A stretch of DNA of 64,000 bases from contig CAWINI010000003.1 in NCBI GenBank assembly GCA_963837395.1, positions 186,001-250,000 on the forward strand, read 5' to 3'. This document shows positions 9,663 to 18,742 of the stretch, one piece after another (the first letter of the stretch is position 1; each line of letters begins with the position of its first letter). Source of the DNA: CAVZQN01 sp963837395 (GTDB lineage: Bacteria; Acidobacteriota; HRBIN11; JAKEFK01). A program made the translations under genes and the position numbers. The notes beneath the pieces are model-generated. The model made no database searches. It saw nothing but the letters and a program-made list of their open reading frames with translations, and was not told the origin of the DNA.

Positions 9663-10539
9663 ATGAGTGACAATTTGAAACCACGAATTGCGTTTGCGAC
9701 TTGCCAGGACCTCGGCAAATTAACTCCTGATGATCAACTCGCCGCCGATCTTTTGATGAAACAGAATGTCATTGTGGAAACGGCTTCATGGGATGATCCT
9801 GAGATCCGGTGGCAAAACTACGATGCTGTGATTCTGCGTTCAACGTGGAATTATCACCGGAGACTTCCACAATTTTTAACGTGGCTTGAAAGTCTGGATG
9901 ATGCAGATGTCCGGCTCTGGAATCCTTCAAATATCGTTCGCGCTAATGTTTCGAAAAAGTATTTGATTGATTTTCAGAATGCTGAAATTCCAATTGTGCC
10001 TACAGTTTGGATTCCAAGAAATAAGAGCACTCAGTTAAGATCAGTTTTAGAAGAACAAAATTGGGATCGCGTGATCATTAAGCCTGACGTATCCGCATCG
10101 GCATATCTCACAACCAATGCGAGTATTTCTACGGCGACTGATGATCAACGTCAACTTGATGTGATTCTGAAAGACTCGGGCGCATTAATTCAAGAGTTTA
10201 GAAATGAAATAGTTGAGTATGGAGAATGGTCATTGATTTTTTTTGAACGCGAATTCAGCCACGCTGTTATAAAACATCCGCGGGCTGGTGATTTTCGAGT
10301 TCAAGAAGAACTGGGCGGAATTATCAAGGCTGAGGCTCCACCGCTGTTGCTGATCAACCAGGCCCAAAAAGTTTTAGATCATGTGAATGGACCGATTGTT
10401 ATATGCACGTGTCGATGGAATTCTTGCGATAGATGAATTTCTGCTGATGGAACTGGAATTGATTGAGCCTTCATTATTTATGGGGTTTTCCACAGGGGCA
10501 GCAGAGCGTTTTGCAAATTCAATTATTAAGATTTTATAA
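9663..10539 (+). pseudogene. ATP-grasp domain enzyme, one frameshift
   Basis: The protein has the layout of ATP-grasp ligases that resemble glutathione synthetase: an N-terminal Rossmann-like part (RIAFATCQDLGKLTPDDQ), a central segment with VIIKPDVSASA, and a catalytic C-terminus. The frame breaks near 10398-10405. The next frame gives YARVDGILAIDEFLLMELEL, whose acidic residues bind Mg-ATP, and ends at 10539. Without repair the product lacks the metal-binding residues. Total length about 290 residues is normal for the family. The substrate is unknown. Confidence 0.75.
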
Positions 10540-10631
10540 ACTACAACACAACAGAATCGTACTCGAAATGGCAGTACAGTAAGCAAAAATATAATTTAAG
10601 TGTTATTGTTTTTTGATTATCGGAGGTGATT

Positions 10632-11132
10632 ATGTCGGAAACAATTGAACAATATAAGGAACGGATTCTTGGATATGTAAAACCTGCAGAAGAACCTCTT
10701 GAAATTCTAAGATCCAACATTGGGCGGATTGAGTCAGCATTGAATGGAATTTCACCCGAACGTTTACAAGAGAAGAAGGATGGCAAGTGGTCGGCTGCAG
10801 AAATTCTGGCTCATTACGCGGAAGGTGAAATTGTATTTGGATACAGACTTCGGATTGTTCTTAGCAGCAATGGAATTCCAATTCAGGCATACGATCAAAA
10901 TATTTTCATGCAAAATGCAAAATATCTTGTTGCCAAGCCGGAGATGGCTTTAGCACTGTTGCGAAATTTGCGAAGAACAAACGTTGAATTTTTGAAGTCA
11001 CTCACACCTGAGCAATGGGACAATTATGGGATCCATTCTGAACGCGGAAAGGAATCCATTCGCGATATCGTGCGCTTGTATGCCGGACACGACCTCAATC
11101 ACTTACAACAGTTGGAGCGCCTCCAGCAATAA
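10632..11132 (+). CDS. DinB family protein
   Basis: 166 residues with the DinB four-helix bundle pattern: GKWSAAEILAHYAEGEIVFG near residue 55 supplies the first metal-binding His, and YAGHDLNHLQQLERL at the C-terminus supplies the other two (HxxxH). Such proteins bind a divalent metal, and some act as thiol-dependent transferases. The ATG at 10632 is preceded by GGAGG at 10622-10626, so an upstream in-frame GTG at 10626 is unlikely. Confidence 0.85.
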   Translation: MSETIEQYKERILGYVKPAEEPLEILRSNIGRIESALNGISPERLQEKKDGKWSAAEILAHYAEGEIVFGYRLRIVLSSNGIPIQAYDQNIFMQNAKYLVAKPEMALALLRNLRRTNVEFLKSLTPEQWDNYGIHSERGKESIRDIVRLYAGHDLNHLQQLERLQQ

Positions 11133-11136
11133 GGAT

Positions 11137-11171
11137 TTAACCACTGAGTACCTCCGTGACTCCGTGGTTAA
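11137..11171. repeat. Short inverted repeat of the 'CCGTGACTCCGTGG' type
   Basis: TTAACCAC and GTGGTTAA form an 8-base stem around a 19-base loop containing CTCCGTGACTCC, directly after the DinB stop. It resembles a short member of the intergenic inverted repeats seen at 13078 and 49801 and may work as a terminator. Confidence 0.55.
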
Positions 11172-11343
11172 TGCATTTACTCCAGCGATGATGGTCAGGA
11201 GATCTGCCGCACTTATAGCAGGCGTGATTGTCGGTTCGTTTCTTATCCGGCGAGTGAATGAAAATATGATTTTCTAATTCAATCACTGTTTCTAAGGCCA
11301 GAGCACTGTCATTTACTTTTTCGTTTAGCTTTTGATTTTCCAT
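11137..11343 (-). CDS. Possible small Cys/His-rich protein
   Basis: A 68-codon ORF that begins inside the last codons of the polymerase gene, in another frame (ATGGAAAAT). It contains CYKCGRSPDHHRWSKC, which could bind zinc, after an amphipathic helix. It has no good Shine-Dalgarno and its last codons run through the inverted repeat, so it could be translationally coupled or spurious. Confidence 0.25.
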   Translation of the reverse strand: MENQKLNEKVNDSALALETVIELENHIFIHSPDKKRTDNHACYKCGRSPDHHRWSKCINHGVTEVLSG

Positions 11344-13063
11344 TTTTTAGCATGCTTAGAAATTCTTTTACAGGTTTTGTGTTTACTATATCTTTTTTAG
11401 TTGCCCAACCTCTGCGAGCCTGGGCAATACCAAATTCAAGATGCCTAAAATGTGAAACTGAGTGGGCATCAGAATCGATTGATAATTTAATTCCAGCTTC
11501 AAGACTGCGACGGATCCATTCATCGCGCAAATCCAATCGATCAGGATGCGCATCAATTTCCAATATTGTGTCGGTGCGCTTTGCACAATCAATCACGGCT
11601 TCCATATCAACATCGATCGGATCACGAGCCAAAATTTTCCGGCTTGTTGGATGAAACAGGATATCCACATTCGGATTTTCCATTGCTTTCAACACACGCT
11701 TTGTCTGTTCTTCGCGCGTAAGATGCATAAAACTATGCACTGCCGCACCAACAACATCTAATTGCCCTAAAATTTCATCAGGCATGTCCAGAGTTCCATC
11801 TTTCATGATGTTCACTTCGGCACCTTTCAGCACCTGAATCTTATGACCTTCTTTTCGGAGCTTATTGTTCAGGCTGTCAATTTCCTTCATTTGCTTCATT
11901 AATTTCATCTGATCGGAGCCCATCATGGCCAGACTTTGGGTATGATCTGTAATTACAATATATTCCAGGCCTTGCTTTTCAGCGGCAAGTGCCATTTCTT
12001 CCATGGAATGCTCACCATCGGTCCAATTGGTTTGAACTTGCAAGTCCCCTTTCAGATCTCCGTATTCAATTAATTTTGGCAGCCGTTTTTCTTTCGCTAA
12101 CTTTATTTCGCCGCAATTTTCGCGCATTTCCGGTTCAATGAATTCCAATCCAAGCGCGTGATAAACTTCTGCTTCCGTTTTCCCGGCAATGCAACGATTT
12201 CCTTTGTACAACCCATATTCATTCAGCTTCAATCCTTTCTTAATGGCGATTTCACGCAGCGCAATGCAGTGATCCTTCGATCCAGTAAAATATATAAGTG
12301 CCGCGCCCAGCGAATCTTCCGGTACAACGCGCAGATCAACGTTGGAACCATTTTTGAGCTTGATGGATGTCTTGCTAGATCCTGATCCGATTACATGAGC
12401 CACCATCGGAAGATTCTTGAAACTTTCCATAACTTTCTCCGGCTTTTTTGAAACCACAACCAGATCGATATCGCCGATTGTTTCTTTGCGTCTTCGTAAT
12501 GAGCCGGTTAACAGTGCTTCTTTAACTTCAGGCAAGGCACGAACCGCCTGCTCAAGTTGTTTTGCTTCGGGCAAAACATATCCGAGCAATTGACGTCCGG
12601 CAGATTTGCGCAGAAATGAAAGTCCCTTCAGAATCTTTTGTTCTGATTTTTCGCCGAAGTTGCTGAGTGTTCGAATCTTTCCGTTATTTGCGGCCTGTTC
12701 AAGATCTGCAAGGTTCCGTATTTTTAATTTCTTCCAGAGTTCAAAAATCTTTTTCGGACCGAGACCTTCAATTTGCATTAGCTCCGAAACGTCCACCGGT
12801 ACATCACGCTTGAGCTTCTGATATTCGGAAAAGGTTCCTGTTTTGATCAGATCTTCAATATGTTCGGCCATACTTTTTCCAACATAGGAAATTTTTGTCA
12901 GGCCTTTTAAGCCATCACGCTTGTAGGCTTCTGATGCTTCTGTTTCCAGATCCGCTATTTGTGAAGCAGCTTTTTCGTAGGCATGTGGCTTGAAGTCGAT
13001 GCCTTGCATTTCAAGGTAAGCTGCCATTTCGTACAGAATTCTGGCGATCTCTTTGTTAGTCAT
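11309..13063 (-). CDS. polX: DNA polymerase/3'-5' exonuclease, family X with PHP domain
   Basis: 584 residues, matching bacterial PolX. Helix-hairpin-helix segments come first (LMQIEGLGPKKIFELWKKL). The polymerase palm follows with GSLRRRKETIGDIDLVVVS, whose GDIDLV carries catalytic aspartates. A C-terminal PHP domain has LQVQTNWTDGEHSMEEM and VITDHTQSL; the first position of the usual HxH appears as QTN, so a metal ligand may differ. PolX acts in gap filling and base-excision repair. The ATG at 13063 starts the conserved MTNKEIARILYEMA; the longer in-frame start at 13105 adds a non-conserved extension overlapping a repeat. Confidence 0.9.
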   Translation of the reverse strand: MTNKEIARILYEMAAYLEMQGIDFKPHAYEKAASQIADLETEASEAYKRDGLKGLTKISYVGKSMAEHIEDLIKTGTFSEYQKLKRDVPVDVSELMQIEGLGPKKIFELWKKLKIRNLADLEQAANNGKIRTLSNFGEKSEQKILKGLSFLRKSAGRQLLGYVLPEAKQLEQAVRALPEVKEALLTGSLRRRKETIGDIDLVVVSKKPEKVMESFKNLPMVAHVIGSGSSKTSIKLKNGSNVDLRVVPEDSLGAALIYFTGSKDHCIALREIAIKKGLKLNEYGLYKGNRCIAGKTEAEVYHALGLEFIEPEMRENCGEIKLAKEKRLPKLIEYGDLKGDLQVQTNWTDGEHSMEEMALAAEKQGLEYIVITDHTQSLAMMGSDQMKLMKQMKEIDSLNNKLRKEGHKIQVLKGAEVNIMKDGTLDMPDEILGQLDVVGAAVHSFMHLTREEQTKRVLKAMENPNVDILFHPTSRKILARDPIDVDMEAVIDCAKRTDTILEIDAHPDRLDLRDEWIRRSLEAGIKLSIDSDAHSVSHFRHLEFGIAQARRGWATKKDIVNTKPVKEFLSMLKNGKSKAKRKSK

Positions 13064-13077
13064 GTGGAGAGAGTCTA

Positions 13078-13161
13078 TTTCAACACAAAGACACAACAAC
13101 ACCAAGAGTCATTAATAAATATTTTTAGTGAAATTTGTGTCTTCGTGGCTTCGCGTTGAAA
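13078..13161. repeat. Intergenic inverted repeat, copy A
   Basis: TTTCAACAC-A-AAGACACAAC at the left and GTGTCTTCGTGGCTTCGCGTTGAAA at the right pair across an AT-rich centre (AAATATTTTTAGTGAAA). The same element in the same orientation with about 80 percent identity by eye is at 49801-49894. It fills the gap between two tandem genes, as expected for a dispersed REP/MITE-like element or terminator. Confidence 0.75.
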
Positions 13162-13166
13162 AAAGC

Positions 13167-13472
13167 CTATTTGCGGGTTTTGCGTATGTGTCCGATTACT
13201 TCGCCAAGAACGTTTTTTACCGGTATAGGTCCGATTTCATCACTTTGAATACTGAAACGGCTGGTACCAGTCGCCCATAATAATTTGCGAACGGGATTAT
13301 ATTCCTGCACTTTCTTGATTAGCATTCCATATCTGGAATGAACAAATGCGATATGCGTACCGGGCCGCACATAATTGGGCCTCAAGGGGAGCTTTGAAAC
13401 CATTACAAAGTCCCCTTCTCGAAATTCTGGCTCCATGCTGCTGCCAGCTACGCGAAAAATTTTGATTATCAT
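13167..13472 (-). CDS. sodX: Nickel-type superoxide dismutase maturation protease
   Basis: About 101 residues with the S24/S26 signal-peptidase fold: VAGSSMEPEFREGDFVMV carries the catalytic Ser and GMLIKKVQE the general-base Lys. It directly follows the Ni-SOD gene and overlaps its end by 4 bases. SodX removes the Ni-SOD propeptide to free the N-terminal His that binds nickel. The start at 13472 places the Ser motif near the N-terminus, as in known SodX proteins; the in-frame start at 13550 would lie deep inside sodN. Confidence 0.85.
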   Translation of the reverse strand: MIIKIFRVAGSSMEPEFREGDFVMVSKLPLRPNYVRPGTHIAFVHSRYGMLIKKVQEYNPVRKLLWATGTSRFSIQSDEIGPIPVKNVLGEVIGHIRKTRK

Positions 13473-13951
13473 AATACCGGAACTACGATCTCTTCCTGAA
13501 CTTCGTAAGGTGCTTTCACCGTTTTCACTTTTTTGTTTTTTGTAGTCCAAAAGATTTCAGCTAACCGGTTCACCTGTTTCAATAAGTCCAAGCTTTTTTC
13601 GCGATCGATTTCGTGTTTGCATGCCGATGCCGTTTTCATAATCGAAAATACAAGGTTTGGAATCTCAGGATAGTGCTCAATATGTTCGGGCTTGAAATAA
13701 TCACCAGAAAGCACACGAACTTCATGTTTACATTTTTCGGCATGTTCTTCTTTGTTTCTGATACAACGTGCAACCGTATCGGTGCGACCTTTTTCTTCTG
13801 CATCAGCGATCATGTCCACCATTCGGATCACAGTTAAAGCTGGAACTTGTGAAAAGATCGGATCATAAATCCCGCACGGTATGTCACAATGCGCTTTAAC
13901 TCTTTTGAATGGTTTGACTTTATCAATCGCATCTAAAATTTCATAAAGCAT
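13469..13951 (-). CDS. sodN: Nickel superoxide dismutase
   Basis: 160 residues. The nickel hook HCDIPCGIYDP starts at residue 21 (His21, Cys22, Cys26), preceded by a 20-residue propeptide ending in KRVKA, so the mature enzyme would begin with the nickel-binding His. The remainder is the expected four-helix bundle (VIRMVDMIADAEEKG, HYPEIPNLVFSIMKTAS). It dismutes superoxide to peroxide and oxygen. A GGAGG lies 7 bases before the ATG. Its position 80 bases downstream of the multiheme operon suggests protection from superoxide made by electron-transfer proteins; that link is inference. Confidence 0.93.
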   Translation of the reverse strand: MLYEILDAIDKVKPFKRVKAHCDIPCGIYDPIFSQVPALTVIRMVDMIADAEEKGRTDTVARCIRNKEEHAEKCKHEVRVLSGDYFKPEHIEHYPEIPNLVFSIMKTASACKHEIDREKSLDLLKQVNRLAEIFWTTKNKKVKTVKAPYEVQEEIVVPVL

Positions 13952-14033
13952 ATAAAATCCTCCGCAAATTTAGATTCAAAATGAATAGATATGCCGAATT
14001 AGCGTAATTGCTAGTCGCAATGCGCGATGCGTT

Positions 14034-17000
14034 TTAATCGTCGTCCGCTCTGCCATCGGGGTGGCAGGCAAGACAAGCATTGGAATCGTAACGATAACCA
14101 CCAACATCATCATGTTCCTTGTCAGTTTCACCCCGGGTGTGGCAGGTTAAGCATGTGAAAATCCGGAAATTTCTTGGATCTGTGTGGCATGCACTGCATG
14201 GATTCCCTGCATGTCTACCTGAGGTGATTGGGAACCTGTGATCGAATCGACCTTGATTCCATGATGAATCCGTGAATCGATGACAGTTGTCACATGCCGT
14301 TGGAAATCCTGCTGCACGATGATTCGGATCGCGCGTTGAATCATAATCGCTGCGATGGCAGCCGTAACAATCGCGCGGTGTCCCCTTATACACTCCATTT
14401 CTATGACACGAAGCACAGGAGACGGTTGCATGCCGTCCTGCCAGCGGGAAGAACTGATTGTGATTAAAATCAGCTTGATTCCAATCGGGGTCAGAAGCAC
14501 GATGACAGGATTCGCAATTTGTAGAAAATCCAGATTGTCGATGATTCGGATCGCGGGTTGAATCATAATCAGAACGATGACAACCGTAGCAATCACGTGG
14601 AGTTCCTCGAAATACATTATTTCGGTGACAGGATTCGCAAGAGATTGAAGCGTGTCGGCCAACAAGTTGGAAGAATTGATTGTGATTTAGATCCGCGCGG
14701 TTCCAATCCGGATCGGTAAACTTATGACAGCTATCGCAATTCGTGGAAAATCCGGATTGCCGATGATTTGGATCTTTTGTTGAATCATAATCCTGCCGGT
14801 GACATCCATAACATTCGCGTGGTGTCCCTTTATAAACACCGTTCTTATGGCATGAGGCGCAAGATGCAGCTGCATGTCTTCCTGCTAATGGGAAGACACT
14901 ACTGTGATTGAAATTGCCGCCACGCCAACTCGAATCTGTTGGTTTGTGACAGGAATCGCAATTCGTGGAGAAACCTGATTGTCTGTGATTAGGATTCTGT
15001 GTTGAATCATAATCTTTTCTGTGACAACCGACACAATCACGCGGTGTTCCTTTGTAAACTCCATTCTTGTGGCAGGCCGCACATGAAGCGGTCGCGTGTC
15101 TTCCAACAAGTGGGAATATGTTGCTGTGATTGAACCCGGTATTCCAATTTGGATCACTTGCTTTGTGACAGGATTCACAATTTGTCGAAAAACCTGCTTG
15201 ACGATGATTCGGATTTTGTGTCCCTTCATAGTCCGTTCTGTGACATCCATAACAATCGCGCGGTGTTCCTTTATAAATTCCGTTCTGATGACATGAAACG
15301 CACTGCGCTGTTGCATGCCGGCCTACCAATGGGAAAATTGCTTGATGATTAAAATTGGTACCCCAGCTTGAATCTGTGAACCGGTGGCAATTTTGACAAT
15401 CAGTTGGGAAGCCCGCAGTCTTGTGATTTGGATTCTGCGTCCGATCATAATCCGTTCTGTGACATCCATAACAAGTTTGCGGCGTCCCTTTGTATACATT
15501 ATTGATGTGGCATGCCTGACATGAAGCGGATGAATGTCTTCCGGCTAAGTGGAAAAATTCTTCATGATTCAACGATGCTTGTTCCCACCTTACGTCACTT
15601 ATTTTGTGACATAACTCGCAGTTCGTCGGAAAACCAGCATTACGATGATTGGGACGTGTAGTGCTTTCATAATCTTTTGCGTGACAGTTGCTGCAATTTA
15701 CTTGGGCATATACACGATTCACATGACATGTATGGCATCGCAAAGTTTGGTGCGCTGCACTTAACTGGACTCCGGTTTCCGCTACGTGATTATATGTTGT
15801 GCTCGACCATCCTGAGGTTGTATGACACCTTTGACAATCCGAACCTAATCGCAAACGATTCACATCATCTTCTTTTCGAACCCAATGACATTCATAACAA
15901 GTTAACGGTGTTCCGGCAAAAATTTTCTTAAGATGACAACTTTGGCAAGGAACAGTCAGGTGCCGCCCATTTAAAGGAAAACGGGTTTGATTGTGGAAGG
16001 TACGACTATCAGTCTTCCATTGTTCTGGTGTATGGCACTTTGCGCAGTCACGGCCGAACTGTCCATTGTGTGGATCCTTATGACAGCCATCGCAACTACG
16101 AGCGATTGGCTTAAAACGTACAAGCGTTGCCGGCGGCGGAGGTGATTCAAACATCTCCGGCTTATGACATTTTTCACACGTCAAACGGAGATGCGAGCCT
16201 TCTAATTTGAAATCACTTTTTGCGTGATCAAATATTGAAGGTTTGAATCCTTGTGTTGTATGACAGTTCGCACAATCTTCCTTAAACTGTCCGCGATGAT
16301 AATCCTGGTGACACGTACTGCAGTTCGTAAGGATCGGTTTGTAACGGACGGCTTCCCCTGTCGCGGCCGGAAACTGACCTTTTTCGCGAACATGACATTT
16401 TTCGCATGGAACACTTACGTGTTTACCTAACAATGGGAATTGTGTTGTTGCATGATCCACGCGAACGCCTTGGGGAGTGTGACATTGTTCACATTCTTTT
16501 TTCCCGAATTGTCCAAGATGCGGATCTTTATGACATGATGCACAATTCGTTGCAAGCGGTTTATAACGCGTTACACCAGTTTTCTCATCCGTGACATGAC
16601 ATTTCTGGCATGCAACCTTTGCATGATTCGTATCAAGCGGAAATCGTGTTTTAGAATGATCGAAAGTCTTGAACTGAAATGAAGCCGTTGTATGACATTG
16701 CTCACACTTCTGACCGAATTGACCGCCATGCACATCTTTGTGACATGCTGCACACTCCGTTCGCATCGGTTTATAACGGATTGCGCTGCCGGAACCTGCC
16801 GGAAATTTTCCTTTCTCAAGTTTATGGCACTTCTCACATGGAATGGCATGTCCATTTTCCAATTTGAACATGTCGTGTTTCACTTTCGCCGGCTTGAATC
16901 CTTCAACAGAGTGGCAACCTTCGCATGCTTGATTTGCAAATTGACCCAGATGCGGATCTTTGTGACAGTCGGCACATTTTTGATAAGCGGGAAGTTTATA

Positions 17001-17792
17001 TTGGCCACCTGGATGACATTTCTGACAAGGTACTGTTTTGTGTTGTCCGACAAGAGGAAACTTATCATGCTTGAATCCTGTCGGTTTCCACGAGTCATTG
17101 TTATGACACGATGTGCAGTTCGCTCCCAAAGTGCCTTTATGCGGATCTTTATGACATGATACGCAATTTGCAAAAGGCAAACCTTTGAAGACTTGATTCT
17201 TATGACATGTTAAACATGGGGCTTTTTGATGTGCACCCATTAACGGAAACCGTGTTGTGCTGTGATCAAAAGTTACTTGCTTCATCGGACGTTGTACTGA
17301 GTGACACGTTTCGCATGATGGCAGCGCGCCGCGATGAGGATCTTTATGGCAAGATTGGCAAGTTGTACTCAGACCTAAAAACGATCTTGTCTTGTGACAG
17401 CTTGCACAATTTTTGATTTGCGCATGAAATCCTTCCAGCTTCGAACCAGTTTGTTCATGATCAAAAGTTTTTAGATCAAGCCCACGAATATCAAAGTCTT
17501 TTCCTAAATGTTCCGTGTGGCAGGTCATACATTTTGTTTGCTTATCTGCATGAAAACCTTTGCCAGCAGAGATTCTTTTGGCAAGATCTTTATGGCATTC
17601 CAAACACTTACTCTCCAAAACGTCACGATGGCTGCCATGACAAACATTACAATTCTTGATTCCGGAGAGAGATGAATGTGCTTTTGAAAGGTCACCGGGC
17701 GACACTAGTTCTTCGACCTGAGCAAATAAGACCGAGGGTATAAGAAAAGCAAAAACGATAAACCACCGGCAATGCTTCAGCATTAAGGTCAT
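14034..17792 (-). CDS. Giant secreted multiheme c-type cytochrome, 51 CXXCH motifs
   Basis: 1252 residues with a signal peptide (about 1-24, ending LFAQ) and 51 CXXCH motifs by my count, one heme per roughly 24 residues. The first half is built from blocks of the type C-x2-CHKDPHxGxFG...CxxCH...FDHxxTxFPLxGxH...CxxCH. The second half has six well-conserved and two diverged units of about 70-73 residues, each with three hemes (CYGCHR, CxSCHK, CxxCHxN) and extra His in NPNHR, FNH and GRH as likely distal ligands. I saw no membrane anchor. The start overlaps the stop of the upstream membrane protein (ATGA-type), so the two are translationally coupled. It is probably a periplasmic or extracellular electron wire. 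No individual family name can be assigned. Confidence 0.95.
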   Translation of the reverse strand: MTLMLKHCRWFIVFAFLIPSVLFAQVEELVSPGDLSKAHSSLSGIKNCNVCHGSHRDVLESKCLECHKDLAKRISAGKGFHADKQTKCMTCHTEHLGKDFDIRGLDLKTFDHEQTGSKLEGFHAQIKNCASCHKTRSFLGLSTTCQSCHKDPHRGALPSCETCHSVQRPMKQVTFDHSTTRFPLMGAHQKAPCLTCHKNQVFKGLPFANCVSCHKDPHKGTLGANCTSCHNNDSWKPTGFKHDKFPLVGQHKTVPCQKCHPGGQYKLPAYQKCADCHKDPHLGQFANQACEGCHSVEGFKPAKVKHDMFKLENGHAIPCEKCHKLEKGKFPAGSGSAIRYKPMRTECAACHKDVHGGQFGQKCEQCHTTASFQFKTFDHSKTRFPLDTNHAKVACQKCHVTDEKTGVTRYKPLATNCASCHKDPHLGQFGKKECEQCHTPQGVRVDHATTQFPLLGKHVSVPCEKCHVREKGQFPAATGEAVRYKPILTNCSTCHQDYHRGQFKEDCANCHTTQGFKPSIFDHAKSDFKLEGSHLRLTCEKCHKPEMFESPPPPATLVRFKPIARSCDGCHKDPHNGQFGRDCAKCHTPEQWKTDSRTFHNQTRFPLNGRHLTVPCQSCHLKKIFAGTPLTCYECHWVRKEDDVNRLRLGSDCQRCHTTSGWSSTTYNHVAETGVQLSAAHQTLRCHTCHVNRVYAQVNCSNCHAKDYESTTRPNHRNAGFPTNCELCHKISDVRWEQASLNHEEFFHLAGRHSSASCQACHINNVYKGTPQTCYGCHRTDYDRTQNPNHKTAGFPTDCQNCHRFTDSSWGTNFNHQAIFPLVGRHATAQCVSCHQNGIYKGTPRDCYGCHRTDYEGTQNPNHRQAGFSTNCESCHKASDPNWNTGFNHSNIFPLVGRHATASCAACHKNGVYKGTPRDCVGCHRKDYDSTQNPNHRQSGFSTNCDSCHKPTDSSWRGGNFNHSSVFPLAGRHAAASCASCHKNGVYKGTPRECYGCHRQDYDSTKDPNHRQSGFSTNCDSCHKFTDPDWNRADLNHNQFFQLVGRHASISCESCHRNNVFRGTPRDCYGCHRSDYDSTRDPNHRQSGFSTNCESCHRASDPDWNQADFNHNQFFPLAGRHATVSCASCHRNGVYKGTPRDCYGCHRSDYDSTRDPNHRAAGFPTACDNCHRFTDSSWNQGRFDHRFPITSGRHAGNPCSACHTDPRNFRIFTCLTCHTRGETDKEHDDVGGYRYDSNACLACHPDGRADDD

Positions 17793-18679
17793 CAGAAATA
17801 TCCCATCTTTATTGCCACAACAATGTGGATGATCATTGTGAGATACATCGTTTGCGCTAGTGGAATGTGAAGGATGTGCCAGTATTTAAAAAGCTCCTGG
17901 CTTCCACGAAGCAGCACAATCTGCCGCAAATACACTTCACGCGAACGTGCAAGTTTATAAATTTCCGATCGTTCCTCTTCGCGGATCAATGGCTGTGTTG
18001 ACAGTATCTTTTGTAATTTTTGTTTACGACCCCACCATCGGATATCATCGGAAAGAATTGTGAGTAGAGACCGCAATGGAGAAATAGCTTTTGTTTCTGC
18101 AAATGTCGCTATTTTTTGAACCTGGCCTAATGCTTGCGCTGGTAAGACTTCAGCTAATCTGTTGTTGATCGCTTGTAATTCATCAGCTATTTCTTCGGTT
18201 TGTTTTTCTTTACCAGAAATTGCCCTTGGAATTTGAGCATATAAATAGCGACCTACTGCACCGCTTAATGCAACCAGCATCATGCTCCAGTAACTGATAG
18301 CAACGATTCCGCGAAGTTTAAATGCAGAATGAAAAGTGATTAGAATAGGGCCGGCAACACCGAGAAAGATATGAAATTGAAGCCAGAGATTTAGATGGCC
18401 TCTGTTTTTCATCCATCGTGCCCGTTTTCGCACAGAATAAATTAATAGCAGGACCAGCATGCCGCTTCCGGCAATACCAAGTTTGTGTCCGATTCTGCCG
18501 CCAGGTTTGAGTTGCGGATGGATTGGAGAACGGAAGCGCGCCGTAACAGGAGTTAAATAGTAAGCATGACCGTAATCGATCAAAACAATGACTCCTGCAA
18601 GGATGGTGGTGCCAAGAGTCATCAAAAAATAATTAAGAAGTTTTGCTCCGCGTGATTTACTAGGCTTAGGCTGTTCCAT
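17792..18679 (-). CDS. Membrane protein with candidate heme-b histidines
   Basis: 295 residues with about five transmembrane helices: 14-40, 64-82, 98-118, 125-148 and 270-290. Histidines lie in or at the edges of the helices (His65, His103, His117, His268, His271, His285), a pattern fitting bis-His b-type hemes as in cytochrome b561/ferric-reductase-like proteins. A cytoplasmic, charged, helical loop of about 100 residues (150-255) separates helices 4 and 5. It lies between the ferredoxin/FAD protein and the 51-heme cytochrome, so it is the likely route for electrons across the inner membrane. I do not recognise a named family. Confidence 0.75.
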   Translation of the reverse strand: MEQPKPSKSRGAKLLNYFLMTLGTTILAGVIVLIDYGHAYYLTPVTARFRSPIHPQLKPGGRIGHKLGIAGSGMLVLLLIYSVRKRARWMKNRGHLNLWLQFHIFLGVAGPILITFHSAFKLRGIVAISYWSMMLVALSGAVGRYLYAQIPRAISGKEKQTEEIADELQAINNRLAEVLPAQALGQVQKIATFAETKAISPLRSLLTILSDDIRWWGRKQKLQKILSTQPLIREEERSEIYKLARSREVYLRQIVLLRGSQELFKYWHILHIPLAQTMYLTMIIHIVVAIKMGYF

Positions 18680-18692
18680 GAGTTTTTATATA

Positions 18693-18736
18693 GCGGGCTA
18701 GAAGCCCGCGGTCATCAATGCGGCCAAGATGGCCGC
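18693..18736. repeat. Pair of GC-rich palindromic hairpins
   Basis: GCGGGCT-AGA-AGCCCGC (18693-18709) and GCGGCC-AAGAT-GGCCGC (18720-18736) sit between two genes of the same operon. The same style of unit (a 6-8 base stem around a loop of 1-5 bases) occurs three times at 58391-58468. Probably dispersed intergenic repeats; they may also stabilise or separate the operon mRNA segments. Confidence 0.7.
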
Positions 18737-18742
18737 GCTCAT

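Noticed and set aside
14200..15800. Regular repeats of about 215 bases that could suggest a repeat array such as CRISPR
   Set aside because: The repeats are in frame, encode heme modules and lack unique spacers of constant length.
14147..17416. Many ORFs on both strands inside the 51-heme gene
   Set aside because: They are shadows of the repeated CXXCH coding sequence; only the 1252-residue frame has a signal peptide and consistent motifs.
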